Shown here piece after piece: positions 32,728 through 41,174 of a DNA stretch of 64,000 nt. The DNA comes from Rhodosalinus sp041365695 (lineage in GTDB: Bacteria; Pseudomonadota; Alphaproteobacteria; Rhodobacterales; Rhodobacteraceae), in the NCBI RefSeq assembly GCF_041365695.1, contig NZ_JBGFSJ010000007.1, positions 134,881 to 198,880 on the forward strand. Reading direction: 5' to 3'. The number at the start of each line of letters is the position of its first letter. Positions within the stretch are counted from its first letter, which is position 1. The notes beneath the pieces were generated by a model. The model had not been told where the DNA came from, searched no databases, and was given only the letters and a program-made list of their open reading frames with translations. Made by a program: the position numbers and the translations under genes.

Positions 32728-34554
32728 ATGCGCCACGCCCCCCGCCCCGTCTTCGACGCCAGCGCCGGTTCCGCTTCCGGCCCCGAGGGCCTTGGTGACC
32801 TTCCCGAATGGGATCTTTCGGACCTTTACGCCGCGCCCGACGCGGCAGAGATCGCACGCGACCTCGACTGGCTGGAGGCCGAGGGCCGCACCTTCGCGGC
32901 GGATTATGAGGGCCGGCTCGGCGAACTCGACGCGGCGGGTTTTCTGGACTGCGTACGCCGCAACGAGCGGATCGAGACGGTGGCGGGACGCATCATGTCC
33001 TATGCGGGGCTGCGCTACTACCAGCAGACCACCGACGCGGGACGGGCGAAGTTCCTCTCCGACATGCAGGAGAAGATCACCAACTTCACCACGCCGCTGG
33101 TCTTCTTCACGCTCGAGCTCAACCGGCTGGAGGACGACCACCTCGAGCGGCTGTTCGGCGAGAACGCAGAGCTTGCCCGCTATCGCCCCGTGTTCGAGCG
33201 CATCCGCGCGATGAAGCCCTACCAGCTCTCGGACGAGCTGGAGAAGTTCCTGCACGACCTGGGCGTCGTGGGCGACGCGTGGGAGCGCCTTTTCGACGAG
33301 ACGATGGCGGGGCTCAGCTTCGAGGTGAAGGGCGAGGCGCTCGGGCTCGAATCGACGCTCACGCTGCTCACGGATCACGACCGGTCGACGCGCGAGGCCG
33401 CGGCGCGGGCGCTCGCCGAAGTGTTCTCCGAGAACATCCGCACCTTCGCCCGCGTGCACAACACGCAGACCAAGGAGAAGGAGGTGATGGACCGCTGGCG
33501 CGGCATGCCCACGCCGCAGACCGCGCGCCACCTGGCCAACGACGTCGAACCCGAGGTGGTCGAGGCGCTGCGCGACGCGGTCGTGGCCGCCTATCCGCGC
33601 CTCAGCCACCGCTACTACGAGCTCAAGCGCCGCTGGCTCGGCCTCGACACGCTGGAAGTCTGGGACCGCAACGCCCCGCTTCCGATGGAGGAGACGCGCA
33701 CCATCGGCTGGGACGAGGCGCGCGAGACGGTGCGCGCGGCCTACGCGGAATTCGACCCGCGGATGGCCGAGCTCGCCGAGCCGTTCTTCACCAGCGGCTG
33801 GATCGACGCGGGCGTGAAGCCCGGCAAGGCGCCGGGCGCCTTCGCGCACCCGACGGTGACCGAGGTGCACCCCTACGTGATGCTGAACTACCTCGGCAAG
33901 CCGCGCGACGTGATGACGCTCGCCCACGAGCTCGGCCACGGCGTGCACCAGCGCCTCGCCGCCGGGCAGGGCGAACTCCTGTCGCGCACCCCGCTCACGC
34001 TGGCGGAGACGGCCTCGGTCTTCGGCGAGATGCTGACCTTCCGGCGGCTTCTGGAGAACGCGAAGACGCAGAACGAGCGCAAGGTGCTGCTGGCCGGCAA
34101 GGTCGAGGACATGATCAACACGGTCGTGCGCCAGATCGCCTTCTACGATTTCGAGTGCAAGCTGCACGACGCCCGGCGTGGCGGCGAGCTCACGCCGGAC
34201 GACATCAACGAGATCTGGATGAGCGTGCAGGGCGAGAGCCTCGGCCCCGCCTTCACCTTCATGGAGGGCTACGAGACCTTCTGGGCCTACATCCCGCATT
34301 TCGTGCACTCGCCCTTCTATGTCTACGCCTATGCCTTCGGCGACGGGCTGGTGAACGCGCTCTACGCCGCCTACGAGGAGGGCGATCCCGACTTCCAGGA
34401 GAAGTACTTCGAGATGCTGAAGGCGGGCGGGTCGATGCACCACAAGGAGCTTCTGGCGCCCTTCGGGCTCGACGCCTCCGACCCGGCCTTCTGGGACAAG
34501 GGACTTTCCATGATCGCCGGGCTCATCGACGAGCTCGAGGCGATGGAGGGCTAG
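32728..34554 (+). CDS. pepF: Oligoendopeptidase F (M3 metallopeptidase)
   Basis: This 608-residue cytoplasmic zinc peptidase breaks down short peptides. The M3 zinc motif HELGHGVHQ lies at about residues 399-407, followed by the third ligand Glu in LAETASVFGEMLTF about 30 residues later. DLYAAPDAAEIARDLDWLE at the N-terminus and FVHSPFYVYAYAFGDGLVNALY near the C-terminus are typical of PepF. AGGAG precedes the ATG. It stands alone between the ligase and the convergent CDGSH gene. Confidence 0.96.
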   Translation: MRHAPRPVFDASAGSASGPEGLGDLPEWDLSDLYAAPDAAEIARDLDWLEAEGRTFAADYEGRLGELDAAGFLDCVRRNERIETVAGRIMSYAGLRYYQQTTDAGRAKFLSDMQEKITNFTTPLVFFTLELNRLEDDHLERLFGENAELARYRPVFERIRAMKPYQLSDELEKFLHDLGVVGDAWERLFDETMAGLSFEVKGEALGLESTLTLLTDHDRSTREAAARALAEVFSENIRTFARVHNTQTKEKEVMDRWRGMPTPQTARHLANDVEPEVVEALRDAVVAAYPRLSHRYYELKRRWLGLDTLEVWDRNAPLPMEETRTIGWDEARETVRAAYAEFDPRMAELAEPFFTSGWIDAGVKPGKAPGAFAHPTVTEVHPYVMLNYLGKPRDVMTLAHELGHGVHQRLAAGQGELLSRTPLTLAETASVFGEMLTFRRLLENAKTQNERKVLLAGKVEDMINTVVRQIAFYDFECKLHDARRGGELTPDDINEIWMSVQGESLGPAFTFMEGYETFWAYIPHFVHSPFYVYAYAFGDGLVNALYAAYEEGDPDFQEKYFEMLKAGGSMHHKELLAPFGLDASDPAFWDKGLSMIAGLIDELEAMEG

Positions 34555-34596
34555 GATATCTGCCGCGCGCCGCGCCGGACGGGCGCGCCGCGCGGA

Positions 34597-34839
34597 TCAG
34601 AGCCCTGCGTGCGTGCCGTCGCAAAGCGGCCCGCGCGCCGTCTGCTTGCAACCGCAGAAAAAGACGCGGCCGTCGCTCTCGGCGGTGTATTTCACGGGCT
34701 CGATGTCGGTGCCCTTGTGGCTTCCGTCGCAAAACGGCTGACGCGACGAGCGCCCGCAGGCGCACCAGAAATAGCTTTTGCCAGCCGATACCTCGGCTGG
34801 GAACGGGGCTTTCTGCGGGATGGCGGGGGTGTCGGACAT
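34597..34839 (-). CDS. Twin CDGSH-type iron-sulfur protein
   Basis: This 80-residue protein holds two mitoNEET-like CDGSH motifs: CACGRSSRQPFCDGSH (ligands Cys26, 28, 37, His41) and CGCKQTARGPLCDGTH (Cys62, 64, 73, His77). Each should bind a [2Fe-2S] cluster with 3Cys-1His ligation. Tandem CDGSH proteins resemble mitochondrial Miner2; roles in redox sensing or cluster transfer are proposed. The ATG at 34839 follows AGGAGG. It is convergent with pepF. Confidence 0.93.
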   Translation of the reverse strand: MSDTPAIPQKAPFPAEVSAGKSYFWCACGRSSRQPFCDGSHKGTDIEPVKYTAESDGRVFFCGCKQTARGPLCDGTHAGL

Positions 34840-34932
34840 CGGATCCTCCTCTGTTTGCACGGGCCACGAACGTGGCGCCACGCGCGGCGCGGTCAAGGCA
34901 GCGCTGCCCGCGGACGTCCCGTTCCCCGCCGG

Positions 34933-35238
34933 TCAGTCAAGCTCCGTCCAGGGCCAGGGCTTGACCTCGGAGGCGCCGGTCTGGAAGCGCGCGGCCTTCG
35001 CGATCCATATCCCGAGATCGGTGCCGAACTCCGCCAGCCGCGCGTTGGGATCGCCCCTGTTCACCAGCATCAGCACGGCCTGGATCACCGTGGCCACCGT
35101 CAGCACGGTCTGCGCCAGACTCAGCATGATCCAGATGAGCACCACGTGCAGCAGCCGCAGCGGCATGGACTCCCTGGGCGCGTGGGGCTGCGCGCCATGC
35201 AGGCGCCCGTTCAGCTTCTCTTCATCGTTGCGCGGCAT
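34933..35238 (-). CDS. DUF4389 family membrane protein
   Basis: This 101-residue protein has a central hydrophobic stretch of one or two helices (LRLLHVVLIWIMLSLAQTVL and TVIQAVLMLVNRG). A soluble tail containing FGTDLGIWIAKAARFQTG follows. This fits DUF4389, whose function is unknown. It is leftward and about 93 bases upstream of the CDGSH gene. Confidence 0.8.
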   Translation of the reverse strand: MPRNDEEKLNGRLHGAQPHAPRESMPLRLLHVVLIWIMLSLAQTVLTVATVIQAVLMLVNRGDPNARLAEFGTDLGIWIAKAARFQTGASEVKPWPWTELD

Positions 35239-35355
35239 GGGTCCCTCCGGAATGGCAGATCAAGCATACCGCGCCGGCCCGGTTCGGGCCAAGCCCGGCG
35301 ACGCTTGACTTGGGGATGACGCAGCTATCTTTCCGATCAGCCACGGGAGGCCCGC

Positions 35356-35874
35356 ATGAAACAGCTGCTCGCCATTATCCTCGCCGTCTTCACCACCGCT
35401 GCCGCGGCCGAGGACTTCGTTTTCGACAGCATCGACGGCGGCCAGATCCGGCTTTCGGATTATGCCGGCAAGCCGGTCCTTGTCGTCAACACGGCCTCGA
35501 TGTGCGGCTTCACCCCGCAATACGAGGGCTTGCAGGCGCTTTACGACCGCTACCGCGATGCCGGCCTCGTGGTGCTTGCCGTGCCGTCGAACGACTTCAA
35601 CCAGGAACTCGCCTCCGACGACGAGGTGAAGGAGTTCTGCGAGATCACGTTCGGCATCGACATGCCGATGACGACCATCACGCCCGTGCGGGGCAGCGGG
35701 GCACACCCGTTCTACGCCTGGCTGAAGGAGACCGCGACGTTCGAGCCGTCGTGGAACTTCAACAAGGTGCTTCTGGATGGTGAGGGCCGCGTGGTGGAGA
35801 CGTTCGGCGCCACCGCCCGGCCGATGTCGGGCCGGATCACCGAGCCGGTGGAGGCCCTGCTGGCGGGCAGTTGA
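35356..35874 (+). CDS. Glutathione peroxidase, exported
   Basis: This 172-residue thiol peroxidase of the GPx family has the catalytic Cys50 in VNTASMCGFTPQYEGL, plus VLAVPSNDFNQELASDDEVKEFC and the conserved WNFNKVLLDGEGRVVE with the active-site Trp-Asn. Unlike cytosolic relatives, it begins with a signal peptide (MKQLLAIILAVFTTAAAA), so it likely acts in the periplasm. The reductant may be thioredoxin-like rather than glutathione. AGGCCC and an ATG at 35356 give a fair start. Confidence 0.92.
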   Translation: MKQLLAIILAVFTTAAAAEDFVFDSIDGGQIRLSDYAGKPVLVVNTASMCGFTPQYEGLQALYDRYRDAGLVVLAVPSNDFNQELASDDEVKEFCEITFGIDMPMTTITPVRGSGAHPFYAWLKETATFEPSWNFNKVLLDGEGRVVETFGATARPMSGRITEPVEALLAGS

Positions 35875-35883
35875 GTCGCGCGC

Positions 35884-36594
35884 TCAGCGCAGGACGAACG
35901 GCGCCCTCAGCCACTCTGACAGAGCCTCGGTGGTATCCTCCGGCACCTCGAGAGGCGGCAAGTGCCCGGCCCCGTCGATGATCCGCAAGGTGGCGCCGGG
36001 GATGAGCTCCGCCAGGAAGACGTGGCGCTTCACCGGCATGAGCGTGTCCTCGGCCCCGCACAACAGCAGCGTGGGCACCTTGCACCGGCGCAGTGTCGCC
36101 TGCTGGTCGCGCCGGCGCTGAAGCGCCCGGATCTGTCGCGTGAACGCCTCGACGCCCAGCCCGCGCGCCATCTCGGCGAGCGTCGCCATCACCTCGAAAC
36201 GGCCGGGCCCCGGTGCCAGGTGATCCGGCCGGATCACCTCGGCCACCGCGGCGTCGAGCGCCCCGCTGCGCGCCCGGACGATGAGGGGATCGCGCTCGCC
36301 CGCCTGCGCGGGCGTCTCGGCCAGCGGCTCGGTGTCCATGAGCGCCAGCCGCGCCACCCGGTCGGGCGCGCGGCGCAGGATCTCCATGGCGACCATGCCG
36401 CCCAGGCCCAGACCGCCCAGCGCGAACCGTTGCGGCAGTTGCGGCAGGAGGTGCGAGGCGATCTCTTCCACCCGCTCCCCGCCCGCGAGCGGGGCTACCG
36501 TCACAGGGCGATCGCGGCCGAGCGCGGTGATCTGCGGCAGGAAGAGGCGCGCGTCGCACATGAACTCCGGCAGAAGGACGAGCGGTTCAGCCAT
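35884..36594 (-). CDS. Alpha/beta hydrolase-fold protein lacking the nucleophilic serine
   Basis: This 236-residue protein has the alpha/beta hydrolase fold: LLPEFMCDARLFLPQ near the N-terminus, the acid in LCGAEDTLMPV and the His in DGAGHLPPLEVPED. The nucleophile elbow, which in relatives reads GxSxGG, is GLGLGG here, so residue 63 is Gly, not Ser. Normal ester hydrolysis is therefore unlikely; a binding or non-hydrolytic role is possible. It converges on the glutathione peroxidase gene with a 9-base gap. Confidence 0.82.
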   Translation of the reverse strand: MAEPLVLLPEFMCDARLFLPQITALGRDRPVTVAPLAGGERVEEIASHLLPQLPQRFALGGLGLGGMVAMEILRRAPDRVARLALMDTEPLAETPAQAGERDPLIVRARSGALDAAVAEVIRPDHLAPGPGRFEVMATLAEMARGLGVEAFTRQIRALQRRRDQQATLRRCKVPTLLLCGAEDTLMPVKRHVFLAELIPGATLRIIDGAGHLPPLEVPEDTTEALSEWLRAPFVLR

Positions 36595-36708
36595 GCACCG
36601 CCTGCCCGTTCGTGACGTCCTGCGCCGTCTGCCCGTTCATCCCGTTCCCCCGCCTGTCTGCGGCCGTTTCGATAGCAGCCCCCGGACGGAGGGGCCATAG
36701 GCCCGCGC

Positions 36709-37686
36709 TCACCCCTCCGGCAAGGCGCGGATCCATGCCGTGATCGCCGTCGCGGCGGCGTCCGTCAGTCCGGGCGACAGGATATCGCCCGCGAGGACAT
36801 GGGCGGCGGGATCGTCCGTGGGGCCGGGGGACACCGGGTGCAGTCTTACCGCGCCGCCCCAGCGCGCGGCCACCGCGCGCGTGGCGTCCGCGCGCACGAC
36901 CTGGTCGTCATCCGAGAACCAGAAAAGCGCAGGCACCCCGATACCGCCCGGATCGAGCCTGCGCACATGCGCGACGAGCGCGGCCATGGGCAGGAGCGCC
37001 TCCACCGGATAGCTCTGCGTCCAGTAGCGCGCATGCGCCTCGTTGCGCGGCTCGAACCCCCGCGTCGGTCCGAGAAGCCAGGGCAACCAGATCCGGGCGG
37101 CGGGCCAGGTGAGCAGACCCGCGAAGCGCCCGTGAAGGGCGTAGTTGGGCGACACCAACACGACGCCGGCCACGCCCTCGGCCAGTTCGGGCCGGCCGAG
37201 GGCCAGCGTGACGAGCGTGGCGCCCGTCGAGGTGGCGATCACGACCACGCGGTCACCGGCGGCGCGCGCCGCCGCGAGGCCTTCGGCAAGGTCCGACATC
37301 CAGCCCGCGACGCTGGCTTCGGCCATGGCCGCCCTGCCCCGGCCGTGGCCCTGAAGCCGCGTGAAGACGAGGTTCGCGCCAAGCGCCCCGGCAACGCGGT
37401 CGGGCACCGGGCGGATTTCCTCGGACGTCGCCGAAAACCCGTGCACGTAGAGGATCGCCAGATCCGTGCGCGCGCCCGGCGCGCCCGCCCAGAGCACGCG
37501 CTTTTCCGTGCCGGGCACGATATCGTCGAAGCGCGCCTCCGCATCGGCGAAATGCCGGTCAAGATCGCCCAGCGCCTCGGGCGCCACGGGCGCGGCAACG
37601 GCCACCGTCTCGCGCGGGACCAGAAACCAGAACGCCGCAGCCGCCGTCGCGACGAGAAGAAGCGCCCAGGCCACCGCCCTAGCCAC
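36709..37686 (-). CDS. Membrane-anchored alpha/beta hydrolase
   Basis: This 325-residue protein has an N-terminal membrane anchor (AVAWALLLVATAAAAFWFLV, about 4-23) and an alpha/beta hydrolase domain. LAILYVHGFSATSEEIRPVP leads it, then LQGHGRGRAAM, VIATSTGATLVTLAL with the nucleophile Ser, and FWFSDDDQVVRAD with the acid. The catalytic His is probably in VSPGPTDDPAAHVLAG. It resembles carboxylesterases of the Est30/monoacylglycerol type. It overlaps the upstream hydrolase gene by 8 bases, so both are co-translated. Confidence 0.85.
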   Translation of the reverse strand: MARAVAWALLLVATAAAAFWFLVPRETVAVAAPVAPEALGDLDRHFADAEARFDDIVPGTEKRVLWAGAPGARTDLAILYVHGFSATSEEIRPVPDRVAGALGANLVFTRLQGHGRGRAAMAEASVAGWMSDLAEGLAAARAAGDRVVVIATSTGATLVTLALGRPELAEGVAGVVLVSPNYALHGRFAGLLTWPAARIWLPWLLGPTRGFEPRNEAHARYWTQSYPVEALLPMAALVAHVRRLDPGGIGVPALFWFSDDDQVVRADATRAVAARWGGAVRLHPVSPGPTDDPAAHVLAGDILSPGLTDAAATAITAWIRALPEG

Positions 37687-38443
37687 GCCGGCGCGCGGCG
37701 CGGGCGCTCACCTCCTCCACGCTGTCGGTGATCAGCTCGAGGCAATCCGGCTCCGAGAACCGGTGATCCGCCCCCTCGACAAGGGTCAGCCGCATGTCCG
37801 GTCCGGTGGCGTGGTCGAGAAGCGCGAGCGCCACCGCGCGGTCGACGTCCGCATCTGCGGTGCCCTGAAGGAAGCGCGCGGGAAAGGGCAGATGCAGCGC
37901 GGCGCGCAGCACCAGATGCGCGCGCCCGTCCTCGATAAGCCGCTTCGTGATCGGATAGGGCTCGCCGTAGTCGGAGGGCAGGTGCACCACGCCGTCGCGT
38001 TCGAGATCGGCGCGCTGCTCGGCGTCGAAGCCCGCCCACATCGCGTCCTCGGTGAAGTCGGGCGCGGCGGCGACGGTGACGAGGCCGGCCACCCGCTCGG
38101 GGTTGGCCCGCGCGGTCAGCAGCGCGATCCAGCCGCCCATCGAGGAGCCCACGAGCACCTGCGGCCCCTCGGTCAGCGCATCCAGCACCGCCTCCGCGTC
38201 CTCGGCCCAGTCGCCGATGCACCCGTCGGTGAAGGCACCCGAGCTTTGCCCGTGGCCGGAGTAGTCGAAGCGCAGGAAGGCGCGGCCCGCGTTTCGCGCC
38301 CAGTCCTCGAGGTGCAGCGCCTTGGTGCCTTCCATGTCGGACATGAAACCGCCGAGGAACACCACGCCCGGCCCCTCGCCCGGGGTCCGATGATAGGCGA
38401 TGCGGCGCCGCTGCGGCGTGTCGAGATAGCTGGGCTCTGTCAT
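37679..38443 (-). CDS. Alpha/beta hydrolase, ABHD10-like
   Basis: This 254-residue enzyme begins SYLDTPQRRRIAYHRTPG and carries VVFLGGFMSDMEGTKALHLE, DYSGHGQSSG, the nucleophile elbow LVGSSMGGWIALL (Ser near residue 100) and EGADHRFSEPDCL with the His. The FMSDMxGTKA block is typical of the ABHD10 group, acyl-protein thioesterases or esterases. It is the first gene of a two-hydrolase leftward unit. Confidence 0.88.
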   Translation of the reverse strand: MTEPSYLDTPQRRRIAYHRTPGEGPGVVFLGGFMSDMEGTKALHLEDWARNAGRAFLRFDYSGHGQSSGAFTDGCIGDWAEDAEAVLDALTEGPQVLVGSSMGGWIALLTARANPERVAGLVTVAAAPDFTEDAMWAGFDAEQRADLERDGVVHLPSDYGEPYPITKRLIEDGRAHLVLRAALHLPFPARFLQGTADADVDRAVALALLDHATGPDMRLTLVEGADHRFSEPDCLELITDSVEEVSARAARRRG

Positions 38444-38622
38444 GGATCCTCCGATCGGTGGCGCGCGAAGAGTGCCCGCGATCGGGCCGGGTGAAAAGCC
38501 CCGGCGGGTGTCGGCACGACACCGTCATCCTTGACTTCCCGGGCCCGTCCCGCCATGTCGCCCGCGAACCCTGACCCGCAACCGGGCGCTTCGTAGGCGC
38601 CGAACCGACGAGGAGAGCGGAC

Positions 38623-40581
38623 ATGGCCCGCGACCAGTCCACCGTTTCCCTGACCTTCCCCGATGGCTCCGTCCGCGACTTTCCCGCCGGGATCACCCCC
38701 GGCGAGATCGCCGAGGGAATTTCCAAATCGCTCGCGAAGAAGGCGATCAGCGCCGACGTGAACGGCGCCCATTGGGACCTGCAATGGCCGATCGAGGCGG
38801 ATGCCGCGATCGCCATCAACACCATGGCCGACGACGCGCCCGCGCTCGAACTCATCCGGCACGACCTCGCGCACATCATGGCGCGCGCGGTGCAGGAGAT
38901 CTGGCCCGAGGTGCGCGTCACCATCGGCCCCGTCATCGAGAACGGCTGGTATTACGACTTCGACCGCGCGGAGCCCTTTACCCCGGACGATCTCGGCGCG
39001 ATCGAGAAGAAGATGCGCGAGATCATCGACCGCCGCGACCCGGTGACCACCGAGGTCTGGGAGCGCGACCGCGCCATCCGCTACTACGAGGCGAACAACG
39101 AGCCCTACAAGGTGGAGCTCGTCGAGGCGATCCCGGAAGGACAGCCCATCCGGATGTACTGGCACGGCCACTGGCAGGATCTCTGCCGCGGCCCGCATCT
39201 CGCCCACACCGGGCAGGTCCCCGCCGACGCCTTCAAGCTGATGAAGGTGGCCGGCGCCTACTGGCGCGGCGACAGCTCGCGCCCGATGCTCCAGCGCATC
39301 TACGGCGTGGCCTTCAAGGACCGCAAGGCGCTCAAGGATTACCTGACCTTTCTCGAGGAGGCGGAGAAACGCGACCATCGCCGCCTCGGCCGCGAGATGA
39401 AGCTCTTCCACTTCCAGGAAGAGGCGCCCGGCATGGTGTTCTGGCACCCCGACGGCTGGACGATCTACCGCGAGCTTCAGGACTACATGCGCCGGCGCCT
39501 CGACGCCGCGGGCTACCGCGAGATCAACACGCCCCAGGTTGTGGACCGCAAGCTCTGGGAGGCGTCGGGCCACTGGGACAAGTACCGCGAGAACATGTAC
39601 ATCACGGAGATCGACGAGGAGCACGCCAACGAGAAGCGGGTGAACGCGCTCAAGCCGATGAACTGCCCCTGCCACGTGCAGGTCTTCAACCAGGGCATCA
39701 AGAGCTACCGCGACCTGCCGCTCCGGCTGGCCGAGTTCGGCTCCTGCCACCGCTACGAGGCGCATGGCGCGCTGCACGGGCTGATGCGCGTGCGGGGCTT
39801 TACCCAGGACGACGCGCACATCTTCTGCACCGAGGACCAGATCGAGCAGGAATGCGCGGGCTTCATCGAGCTCTTGTCCAAGGTCTACAAGGACACGGGC
39901 TTCGGCAGCTTCGACATCAAGCTTTCCACCCGTCCCGATGTGCGCGTGGGGGCCGACGCGGTCTGGGACAAGGCCGAGGCGGCGCTCGAGAAGGCGATCC
40001 TCTCGGTCAGGAACGACTACGAGATCGACCCGGGCGAAGGCGCGTTCTACGGCCCGAAGCTCGACTTCAAGCTGACCGACGCGATCGGGCGCGAGTGGCA
40101 GTGCGGCACCTTCCAGGCCGACTTCAACCTGCCCGAGCGGCTGGACGCGAGCTATATCGGCGCGGACGGCGAGAAGCACCGCCCCGTCATGCTGCACCGC
40201 GCGATCCTGGGCAGCTTCGAGCGATTCATCGGGATCCTGATCGAGAACTACTCCGGCAGGCTGCCCATGTGGCTTGCACCGCGTCAGGTCGTCGTGGCCT
40301 CGATCACGACCGACGCCAACGATTATGTCGCGGAGGTTGTCGCGGCGCTGCGCGCGGCCGGGCTTCGTGCGGAGGCCGACACCCGCAACGAGAAAATCAA
40401 CTACAAGGTGCGCGAGCATTCGCTCGCCAAGGTGCCGGTGATCCTCGCCTGCGGCCACCGCGAGGTCGAGGAGCGGACGGTGACCATCCGGCGCCTCGGC
40501 GAGAAGGCGACCAGCACCGAACCGATGGACGCCTTCGTGAACGCGCTGGCCGACGAGGCGCGCGCGCCCGACCGTTTGTAA
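38623..40581 (+). CDS. thrS: Threonine-tRNA ligase
   Basis: ThrS charges tRNA(Thr). The 652-residue protein has an N-terminal TGS domain (SLTFPDGSVRDFPAGITPGE), then the editing domain with LIRHDLAHIMARAV and LCRGPHLAHTG. The class II core follows: MNCPCHVQVFNQGIKSYRDLP with zinc Cys, motif 2 LMRVRGFTQDDAHIFC, and motif 3 HRAILGSFERFIGILIENYSG. An anticodon-binding domain closes it. The 179-base leader has no obvious T-box, as expected for a proteobacterium. AGGAGAG precedes the ATG. Confidence 0.98.
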   Translation: MARDQSTVSLTFPDGSVRDFPAGITPGEIAEGISKSLAKKAISADVNGAHWDLQWPIEADAAIAINTMADDAPALELIRHDLAHIMARAVQEIWPEVRVTIGPVIENGWYYDFDRAEPFTPDDLGAIEKKMREIIDRRDPVTTEVWERDRAIRYYEANNEPYKVELVEAIPEGQPIRMYWHGHWQDLCRGPHLAHTGQVPADAFKLMKVAGAYWRGDSSRPMLQRIYGVAFKDRKALKDYLTFLEEAEKRDHRRLGREMKLFHFQEEAPGMVFWHPDGWTIYRELQDYMRRRLDAAGYREINTPQVVDRKLWEASGHWDKYRENMYITEIDEEHANEKRVNALKPMNCPCHVQVFNQGIKSYRDLPLRLAEFGSCHRYEAHGALHGLMRVRGFTQDDAHIFCTEDQIEQECAGFIELLSKVYKDTGFGSFDIKLSTRPDVRVGADAVWDKAEAALEKAILSVRNDYEIDPGEGAFYGPKLDFKLTDAIGREWQCGTFQADFNLPERLDASYIGADGEKHRPVMLHRAILGSFERFIGILIENYSGRLPMWLAPRQVVVASITTDANDYVAEVVAALRAAGLRAEADTRNEKINYKVREHSLAKVPVILACGHREVEERTVTIRRLGEKATSTEPMDAFVNALADEARAPDRL

Positions 40582-40799
40582 CATTCGGGGGCGGCGCGCC
40601 CAGGCGGCGCCCGCCCTGACGCCGGCGATCGCGGCGTTGCCCCATCGCCGTCGCGAGCCGGTCTCACGGCCCCGTCACTCGCGATGACGGCGCCGTGAAG
40701 CACGCGCCCGTGACTGGCGTGTCATGTCGTCGCAGCGGTATGACTCCCCCCAGCCGCGGCTCCGCGGCAGCACGGACCAAACTGGAGGGAGATCCACAA

Positions 40800-41093
40800 A
40801 TGTCCATCACGCTGAAATCCGCCGCAGTCGCCGGCGCTGTCGCCGCCGCCCTGTCGTCCTATGCCGGCACGGCACACGCCCAGGCGCAGGAGAAGTGCTA
40901 CGGCGTCTCGCTCGCCGGCGAGAACGACTGCGCGGCCGGCCCCGGGACGACCTGTGCGGGCACGTCCACCGTCGATTACCAGGGCAACGCCTGGACCCTC
41001 GTGGACGAGGGCACCTGCGAATCGATGGAGCTTCCGGGGGACCGGATGGGATCGCTCGAACCGCTGGAGCGTGACCTGCCACAGCAGGGCTGA
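40800..41093 (+). CDS. bufA: Bufferin-type RiPP precursor (DUF2282)
   Basis: This 97-residue protein begins with a Sec signal peptide (MSITLKSAAVAGAVAAALSS, cleavage likely after TAHA, residue 27). Its core has four cysteines in the DUF2282 pattern: EKCYGV (Cys33), NDCAAG (Cys44), TTCAGTST (Cys52) and GTCESM (Cys73). DUF2282 proteins include bufferins, ribosomal peptides whose core cysteines are turned into thiooxazoles by an MNIO enzyme and which bind copper in the periplasm. The next genes encode the expected enzyme and partner. AACTGGAGGGAG precedes the ATG. The 218-base upstream region is GC-rich with no clear regulator site. Confidence 0.9.
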   Translation: MSITLKSAAVAGAVAAALSSYAGTAHAQAQEKCYGVSLAGENDCAAGPGTTCAGTSTVDYQGNAWTLVDEGTCESMELPGDRMGSLEPLERDLPQQG

Positions 41094-41110
41094 CACGCGG
41101 CGGAGCTTTC

Positions 41111-41133
41111 GGGGCGGGCCGAACGCCCGCCCC
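41111..41133 (+). promoter_or_regulatory. Intra-operon hairpin between bufA and bufB
   Basis: An 8-bp stem (GGGGCGGG / CCCGCCCC) with a 7-base loop is followed by TTCCCCC rather than a T tract. It lies 17 bases after the bufA stop. It could stabilise the bufA 3' end or partly attenuate, so that precursor is made in excess of enzyme. This function is inference. Confidence 0.5.
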
Positions 41134-41174
41134 TTCCCCCACCGCCTGACCCGACGCAAGGGAGACCGCCCGCC

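Noticed and set aside
36595..36650. 17-codon minus-strand frame ending over the ATG of the Ser-less hydrolase
   Set aside because: Could be a leader peptide, but it has no amino-acid bias or attenuator hairpins and is too short to distinguish from chance.
38444..38622. Leader of thrS checked for a T-box or other tRNA-sensing element
   Set aside because: No T-box core sequence or clear specifier hairpin is visible, and T-boxes are rare in proteobacteria.
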